A program made the position numbers and the translations under genes. Below are positions 32,058 to 39,811 of a stretch of DNA of 43,753 bases, in pieces (within the stretch, counting starts at the first letter, position 1; every line of letters starts with the position of its first letter). The notes under the pieces are model-generated. The model saw only the letters and a list, made by a program, of their open reading frames with translations. It did no database searches and was not told where the DNA came from. The stretch covers positions 1-43,753 of the forward strand of contig CAYYJM010000018.1 in the NCBI GenBank assembly GCA_964471755.1, read 5' to 3'. Source of the stretch: CAYYJM01 sp964471755. Its GTDB lineage: Bacteria > Planctomycetota > Planctomycetia > Gemmatales > Gemmataceae.

Positions 32058-32070
32058 GGGAGCCGTTTTC

Positions 32071-32146
32071 GGCGAGCGTGGGGCGTCAGCCCCATGATCT
32101 TCTTTCCGGACGAAGACACTCATGGGGCTGACGCCCCACGCTCGCC
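32071..32146. repeat. Perfect 27-bp inverted repeat of GGGGCGTCAGCCCC type
   Basis: Positions 32071-32097 and 32120-32146 are exact reverse complements separated by 22 bp. Each arm also contains its own hairpin, GGGGC-GTCA-GCCCC. It is REP-pair-like and lies 14 bp after the double-kinase stop codon, so it may help end that transcript. The flanks show further weak symmetry (GTTTTC left, GAAAAC right). Confidence 0.92.
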
Positions 32147-32164
32147 GGGAACGAAAACCTGACA

Positions 32165-32193
32165 TTGTTTCTCCCGACCCCGCTCGTTACAGT
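32165..32193 (+). promoter_or_regulatory. Weak candidate promoter for the lipoprotein gene
   Basis: TTGTTT (32165-32170) and TACAGT (32188-32193) have a 17-bp spacer but match only three and four consensus bases. The position, just after the inverted repeat, is reasonable. Confidence 0.3.
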
Positions 32194-32240
32194 CGGGCAC
32201 CCTGCGCCGCCCGCGGAGGGGACCCAGGGGAGGGGGATGT

Positions 32241-33164
32241 ATGCCACAACCAGATCGACACAGGGCGAGCCGGGCTCTGCTCCGATTCGTACTCGGCGCA
32301 CTGTCGCTGGCGGTCTTTCTCGTGATCGGCTGCCGCTCCTTCGACCTCGGCTTCAACATCTCGCCACGCTTCGATCCGCGGGCCGACCTGACCTCGACCG
32401 GGCCGCGCTCCGTGGCTCCGACGAAGTTCACCCATCGCGGCCAGCAGACCATCTTCTTCAGCGATTTCGACCTGCAACAGGAGAAGGGCCTCCTCGAAGA
32501 CCTCGGCCGACTTCGCGACCGCGTCGCGCGCGGCCTGGAACTGCCGCCGTCCAACGCCGTCATCCAGGTTTTCGTGTTCGACGACCGGGAGCGCTACACG
32601 ACCTACCTGAATCAGCATCACAAGAATCTGCCGACCCGGCGCGCCCTGTTCGTGCGTCAACAGCGCGTAATCGGTTCGCGGGAGGATCTGCTCATCTACA
32701 CCTACCGCACCGAGCGGTTGGCCCAGGATCTACGGCACGAGTCGACGCATGCCCTGCTGCACAGTTCCCTGCGCGAGGTGCCCCTGTGGCTGGACGAGGG
32801 CCTGGCCGAGTACTTCGAGCTGCCCGTTGACCTCAAGGGCATCAACGCCGAACACGTCCGTCTGCTGCGACATGGTCCCATGACCCAGAAAGCGGACCTG
32901 GCCCGGCTGGAGTCGCTCAAGGATGTGCCCGACATGACGCCGGCGGAATACCGCGAGGCCTGGGCGTGGGTCCACCTCATGCTGAACGGCAAACCCGAGG
33001 GGCGCAAGCTGCTCCTGGCCTACCTCCAGCAACTGCGCGAAACGCCGAATCCCGGCCCCTTGCTGCCACGCCTGACCGCGATCTATCCCGATCCGGTCGC
33101 CGCGTTCCAGGAACACATCGGACGACTCGATGCCGAACTCGCCCGGACCACCTCACGACGCTGA
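32241..33164 (+). CDS. Putative metallopeptidase-like lipoprotein (DUF1570-type)
   Basis: A 307-residue envelope protein. The N-terminal hydrophobic stretch ends in a lipobox (FLVIGC, C31), so it is probably lipid-anchored. HESTH at 166-170 followed by WLDEGLAEYF (E186) is the zinc-peptidase (gluzincin) pattern. The C-terminal part is helical. The ATG at 32241 follows GGGGAGGGGG. The stop lies nine bases from the stop of a convergent hypothetical gene. The fold suggestion rests on the motif; substrate unknown. Confidence 0.8.
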   Translation: MPQPDRHRASRALLRFVLGALSLAVFLVIGCRSFDLGFNISPRFDPRADLTSTGPRSVAPTKFTHRGQQTIFFSDFDLQQEKGLLEDLGRLRDRVARGLELPPSNAVIQVFVFDDRERYTTYLNQHHKNLPTRRALFVRQQRVIGSREDLLIYTYRTERLAQDLRHESTHALLHSSLREVPLWLDEGLAEYFELPVDLKGINAEHVRLLRHGPMTQKADLARLESLKDVPDMTPAEYREAWAWVHLMLNGKPEGRKLLLAYLQQLRETPNPGPLLPRLTAIYPDPVAAFQEHIGRLDAELARTTSRR

Positions 33165-33172
33165 CGAGGTCC

Positions 33173-33466
33173 TCATTTCGCCAGCTTCAGCGGGTCCGGG
33201 CCTTCGCTCAGACGGCATTCGCCAAAACGGAGGCCGCTGGAGTCGTAGAACAGGATGCGATTCTCCTCGCCCGCCCAGACCGCCGAGTTGCGGACCAGAC
33301 GCGGCCCCTCTACGACGAAGTAGAGGCCACAGATCCGGTTGCCCCGCTTGACCGGCAACTGTTGCAGCGGCGTCTGCCCCGGATCGAGATGATCGTGCGC
33401 GCAGAGAACCTGGTGAATGTGGGCCCGCAACGCCTCCAGGGTCGGCAAGCTGAGTACCTCGGACAT
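33173..33466 (-). CDS. Small hypothetical protein
   Basis: A 97-residue soluble protein. The central part (RICGLYFVVEGPRLVRN and WAGEENRILFYDSSGLRFG) is beta-rich. The start at 33466 is set by AGGAGGAAGG just upstream, better than the ATG 42 codons earlier. It is encoded after trmL on the same strand, 73 bp downstream. I do not recognise a family. Confidence 0.75.
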   Translation of the reverse strand: MSEVLSLPTLEALRAHIHQVLCAHDHLDPGQTPLQQLPVKRGNRICGLYFVVEGPRLVRNSAVWAGEENRILFYDSSGLRFGECRLSEGPDPLKLAK

Positions 33467-33539
33467 GCGGCCTTCCTCCTGAGCCGCCGACCCGCTGTCC
33501 CGAGTCGGCCCTTCCTTCATCGGCACACGAGGCCCCGTT

Positions 33540-33995
33540 TCACCAGCCATGCAGCTGACGCAGAGCCTCATAAAGGACGATGCCGACGGCATTGGCCAGG
33601 TTGAGACTCCGGACGGCGTCTCCCGGCATCGGAATGGCGACGACGTGTCCGGCGTGACGCTCCAGGACGCTCGCCGGCAGACCGCGCGACTCGCCGCCGA
33701 ACAGCAGGCAGTCCCCCGGCGCGTAGCGGACCTGCGTGTAGAGGCGCGGCGCGGGCGCTTCGACGCACCAGATCGTTCCGCCGCTCCGGGCCGCCTCGAA
33801 CGCCGCCTGATCGACGTGACGATGCAGCCGAACGGCCGGCCAGTAGTCGAGGCCGGCTCGTTTCAGCGAGCGATCATCGAGATGAAACCCAAGCCGACCA
33901 ATCAGGTGCAGCTCGGCTCCCGTGGCGGCACACAGGCGCGCGACGTTGCCCGTGTTGGGCGGTATCTCCGGTTCCCACAGCGCGACGTGAAGCAT
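33540..33995 (-). CDS. trmL: tRNA (cytidine(34)-2'-O)-methyltransferase (TrmL, SPOUT class)
   Basis: Methylates the ribose at the tRNA wobble position, using S-adenosylmethionine. The 151-residue protein has the SPOUT motifs PPNTGNVARLCAATG, LLFGGESRGLP and IPMPGDAVRSLNLANAVGI. This is the trefoil-knot cofactor site, and length and motifs are typical of TrmL. The start at 33995 is chosen because upstream residues do not fit the family; the ribosome binding site is modest. It is divergent from ftsK. Confidence 0.93.
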   Translation of the reverse strand: MLHVALWEPEIPPNTGNVARLCAATGAELHLIGRLGFHLDDRSLKRAGLDYWPAVRLHRHVDQAAFEAARSGGTIWCVEAPAPRLYTQVRYAPGDCLLFGGESRGLPASVLERHAGHVVAIPMPGDAVRSLNLANAVGIVLYEALRQLHGW

Positions 33996-34086
33996 GTCCA
34001 GGTTCTCGCCCTCGTTTCTCTCCAGTCTAGTGGACGCGACAGCCGATGGCGGAGGTGGGATGGTCCACCAGGAGAGGCGCATCACC

Positions 34087-36402
34087 ATGAGATACCTTCC
34101 TCGCCGGCTCGGACTCGCGGCCGGGTCGCTGTTTCTGCTCGTGGTCGGCGTGACCGTCGCCCTGCTCGGCTTTCATGCCGAGGACTATCCGGTCAGCGGT
34201 CCCCCCGTCGAGCCGGTGCGCAACTGGCTCGGCCCGCCCGGAGCCCTGATCGCCGGGGCGATCCTGCCCACACTGGGCTACGGAGCGGCGGTCCTGGTGG
34301 CTCTCGGCCTGACCCTCGCCGTTCTGCTCTTCCTGCGGCGTTCCTGGCTGGACGTCCTGGGCCGCTTGCTCGGCTGGAGCCTGCTTCTGCCGACGGCGTG
34401 TCTGCTCGCCACCCGGGGCCAGACCTGGTGGTCGGGACCGACCTGGGTCGGCCCGGGCGGTTTCCTCGGTCGCGCCCTGGATCGCGCCACGCAGGACCTG
34501 CCGGCGGTCGCCTGGATCGTCGCCGGTGTGGTCCTGCTCGGCGGTCAACTCGCCTGGCGACCGTTGCCGCTTCGCGCCGTTGGGCTCCTGCTTCAGGGCC
34601 TACGCGGAATGCTGAGGCTGTTCCACCAGGAAGCGTGGGCCTCACGTCGGTCGCCTCGCGTGGTGCGGCCCAGCACCCTGCCCGACGTGACCGAGATGGC
34701 CGAACCGGCCGTGATCCAGCAGCCGGCCGATCTCCGCGAGAGCGTCTCGGAGCATCTTCAACCGACGGCCGAGTCGCAGGATCGCGAGATCCCCATTAAC
34801 TACCACGAGCAGCCCATCACGCCGGACGCTTCCTCCGATTCGATCCCCGTCCCGGTGAGCGTGACGGCCGATGCCGAGGACTACTCGGATTACGAGTTGC
34901 CGCCGATCACGATGCTCGACGAGGGCCAGCCCTTCGCCCAGGCCGAGCATGATCAACACCTGCTGAAGACGGCCGGCCAGCTCGAGCAGGTCTTCGCCGA
35001 CTTCGGTCTGACCGTCAAGGTGGTCGGCATCAACACCGGCCCGGTCATCACCCAGTACGAGATCGCCCTGGAGACGGGCCTGCGCGTCAACAAGGTCACC
35101 AGCCTGACCGACGAGATCGCCCTGAATCTGAGCGTGGCCAGCGTCCGCATCGTCGCACCGATTCCGGGCAAGAACACCGTCGGCATCGAGATTCCCAACG
35201 AGCTGCGTGAGGACGTTCGCCTGCGTGACGTGCTGACCGCCGCCAGCAAGAAGGCGGCCCGGATGAAGATTCCGCTCTTTCTCGGCAAGGACGCCGAGGG
35301 TCGGCCGCTGGTGGAGGATCTCGCCACCATGCCGCACCTGCTTATCGCCGGCCGAACCGGCACCGGCAAGTCGGTCTGCATGAACACCATCATCCTGTCG
35401 ATGCTCATGACCCGTCGGCCGGACGAGATCCGCCTGCTGCTGATCGATCCGAAGCGGAACGAGTTCACCGAGTATGGCCGGGTCGCGCTGCCGCACCTGA
35501 TGCATCCCGTCGTCGTCGATCCGCCCAAGGCCGAGGCGATCCTGGCCTGGGCCGTGGACAAGATGGAGGAACGCTACGAGCTGCTCTCGCGGGCTCGGGT
35601 GAGGAACATCGCCTCGTACAACGAGATGCCGCACGAGGAGGTCCTGCGTCGCGCCGCTCCTGCCACCGAGGAGGAGGCTCGCAAGATCCCGCGTCGGCTG
35701 CCGTACATCGTCCTGATCGTGGACGAGGTTGCCGACCTGATCATGCAGATGCGCAAGGAGGTTGAGGGGCACATCATCCGCCTGGCCCAGAAGTCGCGTG
35801 CGGCCGGCATCCACCTGATCATGGCGACGCAGCGACCGACCGTGGACGTGATCACGGGTCTGATCAAGTCGAACCTGCCGTCGCGGATCTGCTTCAAGGT
35901 CGTCAACCGTTCGGATAGCCGAGTGGTCCTCGACGAGGGCGGCGCGGAGAAGCTGCTCAGCCGCGGCGACATGCTCTACATGCCGCCCGGTTCCGGGGCC
36001 CTGGTCCGCGCTCAGGGCGCGTACGCCAGCGATGACGAGATCATCCGCGTGGTCGAGTTCCTCGATACCGGCGTCCCGGCGTACTCGCAGGAGCTGCTCG
36101 ATCTGAAGACGCGCGAGCAGAAGGAGCGCGAGAGCGAGGAGGCCAATCGTGGCGTCATCGATCCGAGCAGCCGGGACAAGGTCTACTACGAGGCGGTCGA
36201 GGTGGTCATTCGCGAGGGCCGGGGCAGCGTGTCGCTGTTGCAGCGGACCCTGGGCATCGGCTACGGTCGAGCCGCCCGGATGATCGACTACATGGCCGAG
36301 GACGGCATCGTCGGCAGCTACAACGGCAGCAATGCCCGCGAGGTCCTGCTCACGCCAGAAGAGTGGGCTCAACGCCGGGAGCGGATGCAGGACGAGGAGT
36401 GA
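34087..36402 (+). CDS. ftsK: DNA translocase FtsK/SpoIIIE
   Basis: Septum-located DNA pump for chromosome segregation. The 771-residue protein has about four N-terminal membrane spans (within 1-190), a linker rich in Glu and Gln, and the motor. Walker A is AGRTGTGKS (K428 approx), Walker B YIVLIVDEVADL, with ATQRPTVDVITGLIKSNLPS and RICFKVVNRSDSRVVLD. The C-terminal gamma winged-helix (SLLQRTLGIGYGRAARMID) recognises KOPS-type sequences. The ATG at 34087 follows GGAGAG at 34071-34076; an in-frame ATG at 34060 with GGAGG at 34051-34055 is also possible. The nearby palindrome cluster follows its stop codon. Confidence 0.96.
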   Translation: MRYLPRRLGLAAGSLFLLVVGVTVALLGFHAEDYPVSGPPVEPVRNWLGPPGALIAGAILPTLGYGAAVLVALGLTLAVLLFLRRSWLDVLGRLLGWSLLLPTACLLATRGQTWWSGPTWVGPGGFLGRALDRATQDLPAVAWIVAGVVLLGGQLAWRPLPLRAVGLLLQGLRGMLRLFHQEAWASRRSPRVVRPSTLPDVTEMAEPAVIQQPADLRESVSEHLQPTAESQDREIPINYHEQPITPDASSDSIPVPVSVTADAEDYSDYELPPITMLDEGQPFAQAEHDQHLLKTAGQLEQVFADFGLTVKVVGINTGPVITQYEIALETGLRVNKVTSLTDEIALNLSVASVRIVAPIPGKNTVGIEIPNELREDVRLRDVLTAASKKAARMKIPLFLGKDAEGRPLVEDLATMPHLLIAGRTGTGKSVCMNTIILSMLMTRRPDEIRLLLIDPKRNEFTEYGRVALPHLMHPVVVDPPKAEAILAWAVDKMEERYELLSRARVRNIASYNEMPHEEVLRRAAPATEEEARKIPRRLPYIVLIVDEVADLIMQMRKEVEGHIIRLAQKSRAAGIHLIMATQRPTVDVITGLIKSNLPSRICFKVVNRSDSRVVLDEGGAEKLLSRGDMLYMPPGSGALVRAQGAYASDDEIIRVVEFLDTGVPAYSQELLDLKTREQKERESEEANRGVIDPSSRDKVYYEAVEVVIREGRGSVSLLQRTLGIGYGRAARMIDYMAEDGIVGSYNGSNAREVLLTPEEWAQRRERMQDEE

Positions 36403-36422
36403 GAAGCCGGTCTGCCTGGTCT

Positions 36423-36528
36423 GACTTTTTTGGACTGCGGGGATTCTTCCCCGCTCTTCCTTTCTGGCTTGCTCGGGCGAGAGCCAGAAAGGAAGAGCGG
36501 CAAAGAATTGCCGTAGTCCAAAAAAGTC
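36423..36528. repeat. Inverted pair of AGTCCAAAAAAGTC-family units
   Basis: Positions 36423-36470 and 36481-36528 are imperfect 48-bp reverse complements with a 10-bp centre. Differences lie mainly in the internal hairpins, which read CGGGGA/TCCCCG on one side and CGGCAA/TTGCCG on the other. The family is the same as at 13657-13833. It sits between convergent ftsK and the nucleotidyltransferase gene. Confidence 0.9.
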
Positions 36529-36543
36529 TGAACGGATTCTGGA

Positions 36544-37272
36544 TCAATACCGCGGCGGCTCCTGCCGTACGAGCTGGTTGGCGTGTGCGAGCGAGTCCAG
36601 GGTGCCGGCGTCGGTCCAGTAGCCTTGCAGATAGCCGAAGCCGAGTCGGCCCTGGTCCAGGTAGTGACGGTTGACGTCGGTGATCTCCAACTCGCCGCGA
36701 GCGCTGGGCCGGAGCGTCTTGATCACCTCGAAAACGTCCGGCGGATAGAGGTAGATGCCAGCGACGGCGAATGGACTTCGCGGATTCGCCGGCTTTTCCT
36801 CGATGTGAATGACCCGCTTGTCGCGAATCTCGGCGACGCCATATCGCTGCGGATCGGGCACTTCCTTGAGCAGGACGTAGGCATGATCCGGTTGCTTCTG
36901 AGCCTCGGCCAGGAGCGCGTGCAGCGAGTCGGCAAAGATGTTATCGCCCAGGATGACGAGGATGCGGGCTTCGCGACTGAAGAGTTCGGCCAGACCGAGA
37001 GCCTGAGCGATGCCGCCGGCCTCGTCCTGAACCCGGTACGTCAGCGAGCAATCATGGTCCCGGCCGGAGCCGAGCAGTTCGACAAAGTCGCCCATGTGCT
37101 CGGTGCCGGAGACCAGCAAAATATCCCGAATGCCCGCTCCGGTCAGCTTCCGCAGTGGATGGTAGACCATCGGCACCGAGCCGACCGGCAGAAGGTGCTT
37201 GTTGGTGACACGGGTCAAATCGCCGAGCCGTGTGCCCTTGCCGCCGGCCAGAATCACTCCGCGTAACTGCAT
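36544..37272 (-). CDS. Sugar-1-phosphate nucleotidyltransferase (RmlA-like)
   Basis: A 242-residue enzyme that activates a sugar phosphate with an NTP, typically glucose-1-phosphate with dTTP. The N-terminal signature is GVILAGGKGTRLGDLTRVTN followed by KHLLPVGSVPMVYHPL. Also present are VQDEAGGIAQALGLAE, VILGDNIFADSL, EEKPANPRSPFAVAGIYLY and YWTDAGTLDSL. It is shorter than full RmlA and lacks the C-terminal extension, as in the short bacterial forms. GGGAGGG lies six bases before the ATG. It lies 45 bp downstream of the BON gene on the same strand. Confidence 0.88.
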   Translation of the reverse strand: MQLRGVILAGGKGTRLGDLTRVTNKHLLPVGSVPMVYHPLRKLTGAGIRDILLVSGTEHMGDFVELLGSGRDHDCSLTYRVQDEAGGIAQALGLAELFSREARILVILGDNIFADSLHALLAEAQKQPDHAYVLLKEVPDPQRYGVAEIRDKRVIHIEEKPANPRSPFAVAGIYLYPPDVFEVIKTLRPSARGELEITDVNRHYLDQGRLGFGYLQGYWTDAGTLDSLAHANQLVRQEPPRY

Positions 37273-37317
37273 CTCGATCCCTCCCTGATTCGCTGGAACG
37301 CGGAGGTCATCTTAGGC

Positions 37318-38130
37318 TCATCGCCCCTCCGGGACGAGGACGATCTGCTCGACCTGAGGTAGACCACTCAGCCGCCGGGCCAGGGCCATGACACGGGCTC
37401 CGTGGCCGCTCCGCTGGTGCAGATAGACGACCGCTCCTCGTCGCTCGATCTTCAAGCCCCGATAGGTCGGCTCGGCAAGGATCTCCTCGATGGCATCCTG
37501 CGTCGTCGCCGGAATCGCTTCCGGTCGTGGTCGAGCGACGAGGATGTCGGCCGGTCGCGGCGGCCGCACGCGCTCCTCCATGAACACGGGTGGCAGCAGC
37601 ACGACCAGGGGAGCCGGCTCGGCCGGCGTCTCCACCCGGGTCGGAGGAACGCGCTGTATGACGGCCGGTTCCCGCACCGCGATCGAGGGCATCGACGGTA
37701 CACTGAGCGGAATCTCGGGCAGCGCTTCCCGGTTGGGCAGGGCGGCTCGTGTGCTGCTGGGCAGTTCCGGCTCCAGCACCAGCCGGGCCGGCTCTCGCGT
37801 CACCGGCCGAACTTCGAGGTAGTTCCGCACTCCCAGAATGCCCTGCACCTCCTCCACGAGTTGGACGGCCTTGCGGGCCAGTTCCACGCTCGGCACCCGG
37901 CCGCGCAGTTCGGCGAAACCCTTCTTGACCTGCACGGCCAGATTCAGCTCGCGCAGGTCGCGATCAGTCGATAGAGCCTGTCGTCCGTGGACGGCGAGGG
38001 TCAGATCACGAAACGCTGGCAGGTCCTGCACCAGCAGAATCAACGGCAGTTCGTCGGCCCGTGCCGTCCCGTTCAGGCTCACTCCGAGCCACGCCACCGC
38101 CAGCAAGGCCGTCCCAAATCCGTACCGCAT
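37318..38130 (-). CDS. Secreted BON-domain protein
   Basis: A 270-residue envelope protein with a signal peptide (MRYGFGTALLAVAWLGVSL, cleavage near ARA). A first BON-like segment spans about 50-110 (NLAVQVKKGFAELRGRVPS), a proline-rich linker follows, and a second BON-like segment lies at about 210-265. BON domains bind phospholipids and are typical of periplasmic stability proteins. The start at 38130 has a near-perfect AAAGGAGGTT. Function beyond the domain class is unknown. Confidence 0.82.
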   Translation of the reverse strand: MRYGFGTALLAVAWLGVSLNGTARADELPLILLVQDLPAFRDLTLAVHGRQALSTDRDLRELNLAVQVKKGFAELRGRVPSVELARKAVQLVEEVQGILGVRNYLEVRPVTREPARLVLEPELPSSTRAALPNREALPEIPLSVPSMPSIAVREPAVIQRVPPTRVETPAEPAPLVVLLPPVFMEERVRPPRPADILVARPRPEAIPATTQDAIEEILAEPTYRGLKIERRGAVVYLHQRSGHGARVMALARRLSGLPQVEQIVLVPEGR

Positions 38131-38199
38131 GGGAACCTCCTTTCGAGGATCCGGTCTTCTCCCATTGTCGCAAGATCGCGACCAGGCACGGCTCGGGAC

Positions 38200-38249
38200 T
38201 TGAAGAATAATGGCCGTGAGATGCCACCTTGCGGACGCATCTCACGGCC
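38200..38249 (-). terminator. Minus-strand terminator after lpd
   Basis: GGCCGTGAGATGC (38212-38224) and GCATCTCACGGCC (38237-38249) form a perfect 13-bp stem with a 12-nt loop. On the minus strand ATTATTCTTC follows. It lies 73 bp beyond the lpd stop and closes the sucA-sucB-lpd operon. Confidence 0.75.
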
Positions 38250-38322
38250 TGGGAAAACCTGACGGGCTGATGAGCGGCGGCCGGTCGAACAACACTCCGG
38301 CCGCTCTGTGAAGGGGTAGCGA

Positions 38323-39732
38323 TCAGGCCGGTGGAAGGGTGATCGAGCGTTTGTCCACGGCCAGGGCCGCTTCCTTGAGCGCCTCCGACAGAGTGGGATG
38401 CGCGTGACAGATTCGGCCGATGTCCTCGGCACTACCGGAGAACTCCATCACCGCGACGGCCTCGGCGATCATGTCCGATGCGCGTGGGCCGAAGATGTGA
38501 ACGCCGAGCAGGCGGTCGGTCTTCGCGTCGGCCAGCACCTTGATGAAACCCTCGATCTCCTCCATCGCGCGGGCCCGGCCGTTGGCGCTGAACGGGCATT
38601 TGCCGACACGGTAGGCGACGCCACGTTCCTTGAGCTGCTCCTCGGTCGCACCGACGCTGGCGACCTCCGGCCAGGTGTAGATCACCGCCGGCACTGTCTC
38701 GTAATGCACGGTCGTCTTCTGACCGACGAGCCGCTCGGCGAAGGCGACGCCGTCCTCCTCGGCCTTGTGGGCCAGCATCGGCCCATCGATCAGGTCGCCG
38801 ATTGCGTGGACGCCCTTGACGTTGGTCTGGAAGTTGACATCGACGCCGATGCGGCGTTTCGCGTCGAGTTGGACGCCGACCTTATCCAGGTCGAGCCCCT
38901 CGATGCAGGGCCGCCGACCGACGGCGACGAGAATTCGGTCGCCGACCAACTCGACCGCCTGGCCGGCCTGCTCGCCCTTCAGAGTGACCTTGCCACCCTT
39001 GCCGACCGCGCCGGTCACCCTGGTGTCGAGCTGGAACGTGAGGCCCTGCTTGACGAGCGATTTCTTCAGGGCGTCGGCGACCTCGCTGTCCATGATCGGC
39101 AGGATGTTCGGCAGCACGTCCACGACGGTGACCCTGGCTCCGAGTCGGCTCCACACCGAGCCCATCTCCAGGCCGATGTAGCCGGCTCCGACGACGATCA
39201 GGTGTTCGGGCACCCTGTCGTAGCTGAGAGCCTCGGTCGAGGAACCGATGAGCTTGCCGTCGAACTTCAGGAACGGCAACTCGATCGGCACGCTGCCGGT
39301 CGCCAGGAGGATGGTCTTCGCCTGGAGGGTCTTCTCGGCGGTGCCATCGTTCGGCTGGACGATGACGCTGCTGGCCGAGCCCAGCCGGCCGGTGCCGGCC
39401 AGGACGTTGATCTTGTTCTTTTGCAGGACGAAGGCCAGGCCATCGGTCAGACCCTTGACGACCTGGAGCTTGCGTTCCATCATCGTCGGCAGATCGAGAT
39501 CAACGGCCTTGATCTTGATGCCGTGCCGAGCCAGCGACTTCTTCGCCTGGGCGTAGAGTTCGCTGGAGTCGAGCAGGGCCTTGCTCGGGATGCAGCCGAT
39601 GTTGAGGCAGGTGCCGCCAACCTTGCTCTTTTCGATGAGGGCGACCTTGAGGCCAAGCTGGGCGGCGCGGATCGCCGCGGTGTAACCACCGGGACCGCCA
39701 CCGATCACGATCAGGTCATACTGTTCCGACAT
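38323..39732 (-). CDS. lpd: Dihydrolipoamide dehydrogenase (E3)
   Basis: FAD enzyme that reoxidises the lipoyl groups of 2-oxoacid dehydrogenases and makes NADH. The 469-residue protein has an FAD fold (IVIGGGPGGYTAAIRAAQLG), the redox disulfide C42-LNIG-C47 (GGTCLNIGCIPSK), the NAD site VVGAGYIGLEMGSVW, and the C-terminal HAHPTLSEALKEAA, which supplies the active-site His-Glu. The ATG at 39732 is used because it fits the family; the ribosome binding site is weak. It is the last gene of the operon, 78 bp after sucB, with a palindrome pair between them. A terminator follows. Confidence 0.96.
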   Translation of the reverse strand: MSEQYDLIVIGGGPGGYTAAIRAAQLGLKVALIEKSKVGGTCLNIGCIPSKALLDSSELYAQAKKSLARHGIKIKAVDLDLPTMMERKLQVVKGLTDGLAFVLQKNKINVLAGTGRLGSASSVIVQPNDGTAEKTLQAKTILLATGSVPIELPFLKFDGKLIGSSTEALSYDRVPEHLIVVGAGYIGLEMGSVWSRLGARVTVVDVLPNILPIMDSEVADALKKSLVKQGLTFQLDTRVTGAVGKGGKVTLKGEQAGQAVELVGDRILVAVGRRPCIEGLDLDKVGVQLDAKRRIGVDVNFQTNVKGVHAIGDLIDGPMLAHKAEEDGVAFAERLVGQKTTVHYETVPAVIYTWPEVASVGATEEQLKERGVAYRVGKCPFSANGRARAMEEIEGFIKVLADAKTDRLLGVHIFGPRASDMIAEAVAVMEFSGSAEDIGRICHAHPTLSEALKEAALAVDKRSITLPPA

Positions 39733-39750
39733 GGGATCCGTTCTCATTGA

Positions 39751-39811
39751 GCCGCCGGCTTGCCGGCGGGGTTTTCTCGACGAAGACGAAGACCGCCGGC
39801 AAGCCGGCGGC
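39751..39811. repeat. Inverted pair of CCGCCGGC-TT-GCCGGCGG palindromes
   Basis: 19-bp arms at 39751-39769 and 39793-39811 are exact reverse complements with 23 bp between. Each arm is itself a hairpin. The right arm reaches position 39811, the last base of the sucB stop codon, so the element fills nearly all of the 78-bp sucB-lpd spacer within the operon. Confidence 0.9.

Noticed and set aside
33994..34086. Upstream extension of the ftsK frame
   Set aside because: It would overlap the divergent trmL start region. ATG 34087 or 34060, each with a ribosome binding site, is the better choice.
34642..36372. Open frame of 576 residues antisense to ftsK
   Set aside because: High-GC genes commonly leave long open antisense frames. 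It is His/Asp/Arg-rich, has no domain, and ftsK is certain.
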